DNA from: Pseudomonadota bacterium
GTDB taxonomy: Bacteria; Pseudomonadota; Alphaproteobacteria; Rhizobiales; Hyphomicrobiaceae
DNA length: 5,999 nucleotides
Direction of reading: 5' to 3'
Assembly (NCBI GenBank): GCA_023390485.1
Contig: JAEWCT010000107.1
Location: 1-5,999 of the forward strand
The notes below the pieces were generated by a model, which saw nothing but the letters and a program-made list of their open reading frames with translations, was not told where the DNA came from and did not search any database. Both the position numbers and the translations under genes were made by a program. Positions 1 through 5,999 of the stretch are shown piece by piece; position 1 is the stretch's first letter, and the number at the start of each line of letters is the position of its first letter.

Positions 1-1
1 G

Positions 2-583
2 CCGGAGAGCGCCATAAAGACCTTCATCGACCGGCTAGTCGCCGACGATGCCGAGCTCGGTATCACAGAGGTACTGAAGGCGGGCGAGGAACTGCTCGAG
101 CAAGGGGACCTGCAAGGCGCGGCCGAAGCCTTCGCCTCCGTCCTCCAGGAAGACCATACCAATGCGGAAGCGCTCGCCGGCCTTGCCAGCTGCTACATGA
201 AAAGCGGCGACGTCGCACGCGCCAAGCAAACGCTGACGCTCGTCCCGCCGGACAAGCGGGAATTGGCCGTCGTCAAAAGCATCGAAGCTGCGATTCTGCT
301 TGCCGAAAAGGGGGCCGACCAGACCGACCTGTCTGCTTTGACGGCGCGTGTGCGGAAAAGCCCGGCCGACCATCAAGCCCGCCTCGATTTGGCGGTCGCA
401 CTGGCTGCCAGAGGCGATCGGGAGGAGGCTCTTGAACTTCTCCTCGATCTCGTCAGGATGGACCGGAATTGGAATGATGAAGCCGCCCGCAAGCAACTCC
501 TGCAGTTTTTCGACGCCTGGGGCCCGAAGGATCCGTTGGTCGCCGAAGGCCGGCGGAAGCTCGCATCAATCCTGTTCAGTTAG
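2..583 (+). CDS. cnoX: CnoX/YbbN-type thioredoxin-TPR protein, C-terminal part (5' partial)
   Basis: The frame is open from the left edge to a TAG at 581-583, giving 193 visible residues; the start and thioredoxin fold lie outside the window. The first residues (ESAIKTFIDRL) match the end of a thioredoxin domain. The rest is alpha-helical with TPR-like pairs: visible residues about 22-65 (EELLEQGDLQGAAEAFASVL, then ALAGLASCYMKSGDVARAK) and about 120-150 (ARLDLAVALAARGDREEALE). The tail (KQLLQFFDAWGPKDP, then EGRRKLASILFS) is the conserved C-terminus of the alphaproteobacterial family. CnoX proteins are chaperedoxins: they hold unfolding or oxidation-prone cytosolic clients for later refolding by chaperones. 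Whether this copy keeps the CXXC active site cannot be seen. It is the first visible gene of a likely operon, 30 bases upstream of the LON-domain gene. The family call is firm; the redox activity is unknown. Confidence 0.9.
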   Translation, partial: PESAIKTFIDRLVADDAELGITEVLKAGEELLEQGDLQGAAEAFASVLQEDHTNAEALAGLASCYMKSGDVARAKQTLTLVPPDKRELAVVKSIEAAILLAEKGADQTDLSALTARVRKSPADHQARLDLAVALAARGDREEALELLLDLVRMDRNWNDEAARKQLLQFFDAWGPKDPLVAEGRRKLASILFS

Positions 584-613
584 GTTTTCAGCACAAAGCG
601 GAGACACGCGAAC

Positions 614-1297
614 GTGACGCTCACGGAACGCTACCGGCGTCCAGCCGACCTGCCCCCGAGGATTGCGGTCTTTCCGCTTCGTGGGGCGATCTTGCTGCCG
701 CGCGCGACATTGCCGCTGAACATTTTCGAACCGCGCTATCTCGAGATGATCGACAACGTCATGTCGGGCGCACGGATCATCGGCATCGTCCAGCCGGTCA
801 TATCGGGTGAGGACGATCAGGAAAGCCCAATCGAAAAGACTGCGGGGTTACGCGCCGTCGGATGCGCCGGCCGTGTAACCTCCTATCAAGAGCTCGACGA
901 CGGCCGTCTCATCATCACGCTCACCGGCATAACGCGCTTTCAGAGCGTCGGCGAAGCCGAAACCGAGAAGCCCTATCGCATCATGAGCGTCAGCTACGAC
1001 CGGTTCGCGAGCGACTTGACGGAAGGCCTCGGCGAAGAGCTCGTAGATCGTCAGAATCTCTTGCGAGTCCTGAAAACGTATCTCGAAGCCAACCGCCTGA
1101 AGACCGATTGGGCGACGATCCAACGCGCGTCAAACGAATTCCTGATCAACGCCCTCTCGGTCATGTGCCCATATGGCCCCGAAGAGAAGCAGGCCCTTCT
1201 CGAAGCAAAGGATCTCAGATCGCGCGCCGAGGTGCTCGTCGCTCTCGCCGAAATCGATTTGGCCTCGAACGGCAGCAGTGGCACGACCCTGCAGTAA
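614..1297 (+). CDS. LON substrate-binding (N-terminal) domain protein, no protease domain
   Basis: This 227-residue protein starts at GTG 614, with GGAG at 600-603 as ribosome binding site (10-base spacing). The next in-frame ATG is far inside the conserved domain, so the GTG start is preferred. The LON fold begins at about residue 17 with IAVFPLRGAILLPRATLPL followed by NIFEPRY (residues 36-42). It continues through a beta-rich half (GRLIITLTGITRFQ near residue 100) and ends in a helical bundle at about 130-215. The AAA+ ATPase and Ser-Lys protease domains of true Lon are absent, and the length is normal for the stand-alone family. These proteins are thought to bind substrates or partners, but their role is poorly defined in bacteria. 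It lies between the CnoX-type gene and the Trm112-type gene, which fits a protein-quality-control role by inference. Confidence 0.92.
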   Translation: MTLTERYRRPADLPPRIAVFPLRGAILLPRATLPLNIFEPRYLEMIDNVMSGARIIGIVQPVISGEDDQESPIEKTAGLRAVGCAGRVTSYQELDDGRLIITLTGITRFQSVGEAETEKPYRIMSVSYDRFASDLTEGLGEELVDRQNLLRVLKTYLEANRLKTDWATIQRASNEFLINALSVMCPYGPEEKQALLEAKDLRSRAEVLVALAEIDLASNGSSGTTLQ

Positions 1298-1312
1298 ATC
1301 GGGAAGTTGTCG

Positions 1313-1540
1313 ATGAGTGAAACCGAAGAGACGGCGGATGACCCCGCGAATGCCGTCGATCCAAAACTTCTGGAGCTGCTCGTCTGCCCCTTCACGAAGA
1401 CGCGACTTGTCTACGACGCGAAGGCACGTGAGCTGATCAGCAAGGCTGCGGGATTGGCTTTTCCGATCCGCGATGGCGTTCCGCTTATGATCGAAGAAGC
1501 CGCTCGCAAACTGAACGATGACGATTTTCGGCGACTTTAA
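1313..1540 (+). CDS. Trm112/YcaR family small protein (UPF0434)
   Basis: This is a 75-residue protein. A TTG at 1307 is also in frame, but GGGAAG at 1301-1306 sits six bases before ATG 1313, so the ATG is chosen. After an acidic, probably flexible N-terminus (residues 1-16), the Trm112 core runs from [15 protein letters not shown] (residues 18-32) to [19 protein letters not shown] (47-65). Only one cysteine (C25) is present, so the zinc-binding form seen in eukaryotic and archaeal Trm112 is not expected; this is usual for bacterial YcaR-type members. In eukaryotes and archaea Trm112 activates methyltransferases that act on tRNA, rRNA and release factors. The bacterial role is mostly inferred, and no partner methyltransferase is encoded here. 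The gene follows the LON-domain gene by 15 bases, so it is probably translated from the same mRNA. Confidence 0.92.
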   Translation: MSETEETADDPANAVDPKLLELLVCPFTKTRLVYDAKARELISKAAGLAFPIRDGVPLMIEEAARKLNDDDFRRL

Positions 1541-1599
1541 GGCGAGACACGAAACAGCGTCGAATTGCGCGAAAATTTTTTAATTGCTGCTGCGCTGGT

Positions 1600-1629
1600 T
1601 TAACCACGTCTCTTTAGATTCTGTAAAAT
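1600..1629 (+). promoter_or_regulatory. Candidate sigma-70-type promoter for the kinase gene
   Basis: TTAACC at 1600-1605 matches the -35 consensus at 4 of 6 positions, and TAAAAT at 1624-1629 matches the -10 consensus at 5 of 6, with an 18-base spacer. Transcription would begin near 1636, giving a leader of about 50 bases before ATG 1686. The match was made by eye in an AT-rich stretch where chance matches are easier, so this remains a candidate. Confidence 0.35.
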
Positions 1630-1634
1630 ACAGA
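1620..1634. repeat. Perfect 15-base dyad, possible operator
   Basis: The sequence TCTGTA-AAA-TACAGA has six-base arms in perfect inverted symmetry around a three-base centre. It covers the candidate -10 element at 1624-1629, where a bound dimeric repressor would block RNA polymerase. The protein that might bind is unknown. The CTGT/ACAG half-sites recall enterobacterial LexA boxes, but the spacing (5 instead of 8) does not fit. Confidence 0.45.
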
Positions 1635-1685
1635 GAGCTGACTGTCGCCCCGCATTCAGGGGCAAAAGCGTTGTTACAAAAACCG

Positions 1686-3584
1686 ATGTACACGCGGCCC
1701 GCCGAGGTGGGCAAAGGCGCTGAACCGTCATCCCGCCCCAGGCGGCAGGCTGTCAGAGCCTCGCGCATGTGTGCGGCGATCGCGTTTTTCGCCGGCCTGT
1801 TGATGTTCGCCAGTGGCCTCGCTGCCAGCGGCGCGAAGTACGACGCCAGTCTCGCGGTCGCAATCCTGGGAACGGCGCTGCTCGCCGGCGGCGCCGTCGC
1901 TGGCGTTCTCATGTCGCATGAATGGGCATGGACCATCGCTCGCGCTGTCCGGCTGCATCGACGCGATAAAATGCGCAAACTCGAAGAAATGAAGGATGCG
2001 CAGTGGCGGTTGTCGGACAACGCCGTTCGCTACCGCCAATTTCTGGATGCACAGCACGATTTTGTCGTTCGTCACTCGCTCGACGGCCGCCTGCGGTTTG
2101 CCAATCGCGCCTTCGTCAGCGCTTTCGATGTCCGCAGCGAAGACGTCCTCGGCTCGATTTATCGTCATCCCGTCATCACAACGGAGGCGGCCGCCGGATC
2201 ATCACCGTCGGGACGATGCACACTCGAGTTCGTGAAAACCCGCAATGGCAAGCGATGGATTGCATGGATCGCAAGTGAAGTCATCGGCGAGACGGGCGAA
2301 ATCGAAATTCAAAGCGTCGGTCACGACGTCACCGCCGAGCGCGAAATCGAGCAAAACCTCAAAGCCGCCCGCGACCGCGCCGAAGCCACGAGCCGAGAAA
2401 AATCGCGCTTCCTCGCGGCGATGAGTCACGAAATCAGAACGCCGATGAACGGCATCCTCGGCATGATCAGCCTCATGCGCGATACGGGCCTCGACGGCGA
2501 GCAGACAATGCAGGCTCGCGCCGTCGAAGAATCCGCCCAGGCGTTGCTCGTCCTGCTCGACGACATCCTCGACTTCTCGAAAATCGAAGCAGGAAAACTC
2601 GATCTGACGACGGACGTCTTTTCGCTGCAGAATTGTATCGCGCAAACACTGCAGCTCATGATGCCCGACGCCGCCGCCAAGCGGCTTGCACTCACATCCA
2701 CGATGTCCAGCGCCGTGCCCGAGTGGGTGCGCGGTGACGAAATGCGGGTCCGCCAGATCATTCTCACTCTGCTTTCGAATACTGTGAAGCTCACCAAGGC
2801 CGGCGGCGTCGCCGTGCGGACCGAGCTTGATTTGAACAAGCCGAGCTTCCCGAATGCGGTCCGTATCGCCATCGAAGTTGCCGATTCCGGCGCCTGCGTC
2901 GCTCCGGATGCAACCGCCCGGCTTTTCGACGAGTTCAAACAAGGCGAAACCACGGCAAGCCATACGGCGGACACCGGCCTCGGATTGGCAATTGCAAAAC
3001 GCTTCGCCCAAGCGATGTCCGGCGCCATCGTCGCAGGCGAAGATCGTGCGAACGGAACGGCCTTTACAGCCGTTCTCGAACTTCAACGCGCTGAAGCTCC
3101 GGGCGATGCGGCGATCGAAGACATCGGCGCCGCATCCGGCTCCGACCGCCGCCGTCCCTTCAGCGTTCTGGTCGCCGAAGATAACCGCATCAACGCCCTC
3201 CTCGCATGCAAGGTCATCGAGCGCGCAGGCGGCAGAGCGACGGTCGTCGAAGACGGGCGCTCCGCTATAAAAGCGATGTGGGAAGCGATCGAAGGCAAAC
3301 GGCCGGCGTTCGAGGTCGTTTTGATGGATCTGCAGATGCCGGGCATCGATGGGCTAACGGCCACGAAATCCATCAAGGCCCTCTATTCAGAGCGAACACC
3401 CCTTGGCCTGCCGTGCCCGCCGATCATCGCATTAACCGCAAATGCCTTCCCGGAAGATCGGGAACGCTGCCGTTTGGCTGGAATGGACGACTATCTCGCG
3501 AAGCCTTTCGACGCACGCGATCTCCATGATCTGCTTCTCAGATGGACGGGGCCGAACCTCGGCGAAGCGACACCGGCCGCCTGA
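1686..3584 (+). CDS. Membrane hybrid histidine kinase (2 TM, PAS, HisKA, HATPase_c-like, receiver)
   Basis: From ATG 1686 the protein has 632 residues. TTG 1671, with AGGGG at 1658-1662, is a plausible alternative start; no clear ribosome site precedes the ATG. Two hydrophobic segments (about 28-48 and 55-76) are joined by about six residues, so there is no periplasmic sensor domain. A PAS domain (about 116-225) and a helical linker lead to the H-box SHEIRTPMNGILGM with phospho-acceptor H248. The ATPase domain is unusual: the N-box reads ILTLLSNTVKLT, with T361 where Asn is usual while N365 is kept; G1 reads DSGACV (D400, C404 in place of Gly); G2 reads DTGLGL, with D429 replacing Gly. The receiver is complete: E498/D499, phospho-acceptor D548 in LMDLQMPGIDG, T584 and K606. 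It would autophosphorylate on His and pass phosphate to its own receiver, then to a separate Hpt protein. With a weakened ATP site it might instead act mainly as a phosphatase or scaffold. The signal and target are unknown. The gene appears to be transcribed separately from the upstream cluster. Confidence 0.92.
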   Translation: MYTRPAEVGKGAEPSSRPRRQAVRASRMCAAIAFFAGLLMFASGLAASGAKYDASLAVAILGTALLAGGAVAGVLMSHEWAWTIARAVRLHRRDKMRKLEEMKDAQWRLSDNAVRYRQFLDAQHDFVVRHSLDGRLRFANRAFVSAFDVRSEDVLGSIYRHPVITTEAAAGSSPSGRCTLEFVKTRNGKRWIAWIASEVIGETGEIEIQSVGHDVTAEREIEQNLKAARDRAEATSREKSRFLAAMSHEIRTPMNGILGMISLMRDTGLDGEQTMQARAVEESAQALLVLLDDILDFSKIEAGKLDLTTDVFSLQNCIAQTLQLMMPDAAAKRLALTSTMSSAVPEWVRGDEMRVRQIILTLLSNTVKLTKAGGVAVRTELDLNKPSFPNAVRIAIEVADSGACVAPDATARLFDEFKQGETTASHTADTGLGLAIAKRFAQAMSGAIVAGEDRANGTAFTAVLELQRAEAPGDAAIEDIGAASGSDRRRPFSVLVAEDNRINALLACKVIERAGGRATVVEDGRSAIKAMWEAIEGKRPAFEVVLMDLQMPGIDGLTATKSIKALYSERTPLGLPCPPIIALTANAFPEDRERCRLAGMDDYLAKPFDARDLHDLLLRWTGPNLGEATPAA

Positions 3585-3657
3585 AGCGCAATGACGCGCA
3601 CCGTCGAATCTAAAAACTGTCACGGAATCGTGCTAGCGGCATCTGAGGCAACTGAGC

Positions 3658-3670
3658 AGGGAAGCTCCCT
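3658..3670 (+). promoter_or_regulatory. olsB ribosome binding site inside a small dyad
   Basis: AGGGA at 3658-3662 is a good Shine-Dalgarno core, 10 bases before ATG 3673. It is followed after AGC by its exact complement TCCCT (3666-3670). A five-base-pair hairpin with a three-base loop could hide the site in the mRNA. It is short and may be chance. Confidence 0.4.
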
Positions 3671-3672
3671 CT

Positions 3673-4641
3673 ATGTGGCAGTCGATCGCAGACCGGGGCA
3701 GATGGCGGCCGGGTTTACCGGGAAAGATACCTGCGGGACTTGCCGCACTGAACGCCCTGAAGGCGCCCGCGCGCCGCTTCAGCGGATTGCCCCGCGACAT
3801 CGAGCCCAAAATTTACGGCCGCGTCGGCAATCTCGAGGTCCGCTTGGCCCGCACGTGGGCTGAGATCAAGCTGGCCCAGCGTCTGCGCTACCAGGTTTTC
3901 TACGAGGAAATGTCGGCTGTCCCGACACGCCTCGCGCAGTTTCGCCGCCGCGATGAGGATGCCTACGACGCCCTCTGCGATCATCTCCTCGTCGTCGATA
4001 TCGATCAGACAAAGCCGGGACGCGCAGGCCGGCCCGAAAAGCCGAAAGTCGTCGGCACCTATCGCATCCTTCGCCAGGACGTCGCCGAGCGCGGCCCCGG
4101 ATTTTACACGGCAGGCGAATACGATATTGCGTCCCTTCTCCGCCGCAAGGACTCGACACACCGCTTTATGGAGCTTGGCCGCTCATGCGTCCTGGCACCT
4201 TACCGCAGCAAGCGGTCGGTCGAGCTTCTGTGGCACGGCCTTTGGACCTACGTCCGCGAAAATCGCATCGACGTCATGATCGGCTGTGCGAGCTTCGAAG
4301 GCATCGATCTTCAAGAACATGAAATGGCGCTGAGCTATCTGCATCATCGGGCAATGGCTCCCGAAGAGTGGCGCTGCCGGGCCCACGATCGGCTCTATAT
4401 CCCGATGGACCGCATGCCGCTTGCCGATATCAACCAGAAGGCCGCGCTGAAGGCGATGCCGCCGCTCATCAAGGCTTATCTGCGGCTTGGCGCATATTTC
4501 GGTGACGGCGCCGTTCTCGACAAGCAATTCGGCACGACCGACGTTCTTGTCATCATGCCGGTAGCAAACATCGATCCGCGCTACTTCGAACACTACGGCA
4601 CGCCGGAAGAAACCAAGAGCCGGATCGCAATCGACGCTTAG
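3673..4641 (+). CDS. olsB: L-ornithine N-alpha-acyltransferase-like GNAT protein (OlsB family)
   Basis: This 322-residue protein starts at ATG 3673. OlsB transfers a 3-hydroxyacyl chain from acyl carrier protein to the alpha-amino group of ornithine, giving lyso-ornithine lipid, which OlsA then acylates. The products are phosphorus-free membrane lipids. The conserved core begins near residue 53 (NLEVRLARTWAEIKLAQRLRY) with QVFYEEMSAVP after it. It includes the family signature MELGRSCVLAPYRSKR (E167-G169-R170), then VELLWHGLWTYV, DVMIGCASFEGID and LSYLHH. The C-terminus has VLVIMPVANIDPRYFEHYG. About 50 residues before the core are basic and proline-rich and could be an extension or a start called too early. 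No olsA partner is in the window, which is common in alphaproteobacteria. The gene lies 88 bases after the kinase. An N-acyl amino acid synthase using another amino acid is the main alternative, since substrate choice cannot be read from sequence. Confidence 0.87.
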   Translation: MWQSIADRGRWRPGLPGKIPAGLAALNALKAPARRFSGLPRDIEPKIYGRVGNLEVRLARTWAEIKLAQRLRYQVFYEEMSAVPTRLAQFRRRDEDAYDALCDHLLVVDIDQTKPGRAGRPEKPKVVGTYRILRQDVAERGPGFYTAGEYDIASLLRRKDSTHRFMELGRSCVLAPYRSKRSVELLWHGLWTYVRENRIDVMIGCASFEGIDLQEHEMALSYLHHRAMAPEEWRCRAHDRLYIPMDRMPLADINQKAALKAMPPLIKAYLRLGAYFGDGAVLDKQFGTTDVLVIMPVANIDPRYFEHYGTPEETKSRIAIDA

Positions 4642-4647
4642 AACGTC

Positions 4648-4688
4648 CTTCTCCCTCCGGGAGAAGATGGCCGAAGGCCGGATGAGGC
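4648..4688. repeat. Two-hairpin intergenic palindromic element (RIME/REP-like)
   Basis: The first hairpin is CTTCTCCC-TCC-GGGAGAAG (4648-4666): eight-base perfect arms around a three-base loop. Two bases later comes GGCC-GAA-GGCC (4669-4679), then GGATGAGG (4680-4687), ending next to the malic-enzyme stop codon. The arrangement of a GGGAGAAG arm, a second short palindrome and GGATGAGG is, from memory, a recurrent intergenic repeat in rhizobial and related genomes; no search was run. It fills the gap between two convergent genes and could help end or stabilise both transcripts. No T-run follows the hairpin on either strand, so it is not a classical intrinsic terminator. Confidence 0.7.
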
Positions 4689-5999
4689 CTACTCGCGGCC
4701 CGCCCCGTAGGCTGCAAGCGCAGCCATATTGACGATATCGGCGTCGGTCGAGCCGAACGTGCAGATCTGCACCGGATGCGAAAGTCCGACAACGATCGGC
4801 CCGATGAGCGTCGCCCCTCCGAGCTCCTTCATCATCTTCGTTGAGATAGATGCCGCGTGAAACGCCGGCATGACCAGAACGTTCGCCGTGTCCGACAGGC
4901 GGCAAAACGGATAGTGATCCATCAGCGAGCGATTGAGCGCAACGTCGGCAGCCATATCACCGTCGTACTCGAAATCGACAAGACGCTCGTCGAGAATACG
5001 CACCGCTTGCCGGACCTTCTCCTGGCGTTCGCTTTTCGGCTGTCCGAAATTCGAGTAAGCCAATAGCGCGACACGCGGCTCGATACCGAAAGCGCGTGCT
5101 GCACGCGCGGCTTCGACGGCGATATCGGCAAGCTGCTCCGCGGTCGGCAAATCATGGATGCTGGTGTCGGCCACGAGTACGGCGCGGCCGCGGCTCAAGA
5201 CCAGCGAGACGCCGATGACGTGCCGTCCGGGCTTTTGATCCATGACGCGATGAACATCGGAATAAACGCTCGTCCAGTTGCGTGTGACGCCCGAAACCAT
5301 CGCGTCCGCATGGCCGTGCGCGACCATCAACGCGCCGAACACATTGCGCTCATTGGTGACGAGGCGTTCGCAATCACGCTTCAGATATCCCCGGCGTTGA
5401 AGACGCGAATAGAGATAATCCGAAAACTCTTCGAGGAAGGGCGACGCCGTGGTGTCGATCAATGCGAATTCTTTGCGCAGCGGTATGCCGAGCTCACGAA
5501 ACCGCTCGGTGACGATCTTTTTCGAACCGATCAAAATCGGCTGCCCGAAGCCCTGCTGTAGAAACGTGTTCGCCGCGCGGATAACGGCATGATCTTCACC
5601 CTCGGCGAACACAACGCGCTTCGGATCGTTGCGGACCGCATCGAACGTCGATTGCAACCAGCTTGCGACAGGATCGAGGCGCCCCCTCAACCTTGCGACG
5701 TAGCCTTCCATATCGACGATCGGATTGCGCGCCACGCCGGAATCCATCGCAGCCTTCGCGACGGCCGCCGAGACGTGCGGCAGAAGCCGTGGATCGAACG
5801 GCGCGGGAATGATGTACCCCGGTCCAAACGTCGGACGCTCTCCGAGAAAAGCTGCCGCAACCTTGTCCGGAACCTCGGCACGTGCAAGAGCCGCGATGGC
5901 TTCCGCCGCGGCGATCTTCATGGCGTCGTTGATCGTCGTAGCGTGAACGTCGAGCGCACCGCGGAAGATGAAGGGGAAGCAGAGAACGTTGTTGACCTG
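4689..5999 (-). CDS. maeB: NADP-dependent malic enzyme MaeB, C-terminal part with phosphotransacetylase-like domain (5' partial)
   Basis: The minus-strand frame is open from the right edge to TAG at 4691-4689, giving 436 visible residues of a family usually near 760. The malic-acid-binding domain and most of the NAD(P)-binding domain lie beyond the window. The first visible residues, QVNNVLCFPFIFRGALDV, followed by MKIAAAEAIAALAR, close the malic-enzyme catalytic module. From about visible residue 126 (KRVVFAEGEDHAVIRAANTF) to the end is the phosphotransacetylase-like domain, with VMDQKPGRHVIGVSLVL, DTSIHDLPTAEQLADIAVEA, DFEYDGDMAADVALN and the terminal DADIVNMAALAAYGAG. The enzyme decarboxylates malate to pyruvate and makes NADPH (or NADH), linking the TCA cycle to pyruvate. 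In this family the fused domain is not known to make acetyl phosphate; it is linked to assembly and acetyl-CoA control. An ATG at 5921 is internal, not the start. NADP versus NAD preference cannot be judged. The gene converges on olsB. Confidence 0.95.
   Translation of the reverse strand, partial: QVNNVLCFPFIFRGALDVHATTINDAMKIAAAEAIAALARAEVPDKVAAAFLGERPTFGPGYIIPAPFDPRLLPHVSAAVAKAAMDSGVARNPIVDMEGYVARLRGRLDPVASWLQSTFDAVRNDPKRVVFAEGEDHAVIRAANTFLQQGFGQPILIGSKKIVTERFRELGIPLRKEFALIDTTASPFLEEFSDYLYSRLQRRGYLKRDCERLVTNERNVFGALMVAHGHADAMVSGVTRNWTSVYSDVHRVMDQKPGRHVIGVSLVLSRGRAVLVADTSIHDLPTAEQLADIAVEAARAARAFGIEPRVALLAYSNFGQPKSERQEKVRQAVRILDERLVDFEYDGDMAADVALNRSLMDHYPFCRLSDTANVLVMPAFHAASISTKMMKELGGATLIGPIVVGLSHPVQICTFGSTDADIVNMAALAAYGAGRE

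Larger units (their letters stand above)
1541..1685. other. AT-rich intergenic region upstream of the kinase
   Basis: This gap of about 145 bases is markedly richer in A+T than its surroundings, with an A/T tract at 1572-1585 (AAAATTTTTTAATT). An in-frame TTG at 1584 could extend the kinase by 34 residues. However, the codons this would add include TTA (twice), GTA, AGA and TTG, which are avoided in the downstream gene, and the peptide shows no domain, so I treat the stretch as non-coding. The hexamer AATTGC occurs twice, at 1563 and 1582. No convincing intrinsic terminator for the upstream operon is visible. Confidence 0.6.

Noticed and set aside
1561..1590. Intrinsic terminator after the Trm112-type gene
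   Set aside because: There is a T-run at 1575-1581, but no stable GC-rich stem directly precedes it.
1620..1634. LexA (SOS) box
   Set aside because: The CTGT and ACAG half-sites are five bases apart instead of eight, and alphaproteobacterial LexA usually recognises GTTC-N7-GTTC.
1584..1685. 34-residue N-terminal extension of the kinase from TTG 1584
   Set aside because: The codons are atypical (TTA, GTA, AGA), no ribosome site precedes the TTG, and the stretch contains the promoter-like elements and dyad.
2202..3086. Long minus-strand open frame (294 codons) opposite the kinase gene
   Set aside because: It lies wholly antisense to a clear multi-domain kinase, shows no recognisable domain, and is of a kind common in GC-rich DNA.
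3621..3632. Inverted repeat CACG-GAAT-CGTG upstream of olsB
   Set aside because: Arms are only four bases and arise easily by chance; there is no matching promoter element.
3617..3634. Possible PhoB box before olsB (CTGTCAC at 3617-3623)
   Set aside because: The first half-site matches CTGTCAT at 6 of 7, but the second repeat expected four bases later matches only about 3 of 7, so it is a lone half-site.
4183..4905. Minus-strand open frame (240 codons) spanning the olsB end and the maeB end
   Set aside because: It overlaps two well-supported genes and the intergenic repeat, and its translation shows no family features.

Overview
The window reads as a chromosomal housekeeping segment of an alphaproteobacterium, most likely from the order Hyphomicrobiales (Rhizobiales). 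The GC-rich codon use points that way. So do the TPR-thioredoxin / LON-domain / Trm112 gene order, an OlsB-type ornithine-lipid acyltransferase, a MaeB-type malic enzyme with a C-terminal phosphotransacetylase domain, and a double-hairpin intergenic repeat of a rhizobial type. I infer a Hyphomicrobium-like relative but cannot fix the genus. No mobile element, phage gene, CRISPR array, tRNA or rRNA is visible.

Layout: (1) At 2-1540 there is a tight plus-strand cluster: the C-terminal part of a CnoX-type thioredoxin/TPR protein, a LON substrate-binding-domain protein with a GTG start, and a 75-residue Trm112/YcaR-type protein. Gaps are 30 and 15 bases, so co-transcription is likely. (2) An AT-rich gap at 1541-1685 holds a candidate promoter whose -10 lies inside a perfect 15-base dyad. 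(3) At 1686-3584 lies a membrane-anchored hybrid histidine kinase (two TM helices, PAS, HisKA, ATPase-like domain, receiver). Its phospho-acceptor His and its receiver look intact, but three ATP-site motifs depart from consensus. (4) After 88 bases comes an olsB-like gene (3673-4641). (5) The 47-base convergent gap at 4642-4688 is almost filled by a two-hairpin repeat. (6) The minus-strand malic enzyme (4689 to the right edge) lacks its N-terminal part because the window ends.

How the genes work together: the left cluster combines a chaperone/redox protein, a Lon-like N-domain without a protease, and a Trm112 partner, which suggests protein quality control and translation-linked functions. 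The kinase is an orphan here. It ends in a receiver, so it would need a separate Hpt protein and output regulator. Its neighbour makes phosphorus-free ornithine lipids, so a link to membrane-lipid or phosphate status is possible but unproven. I see no clearly new multi-gene system. The most notable points are the kinase's altered ATP-binding site, the operator-like dyad upstream of it, and the intergenic repeat.
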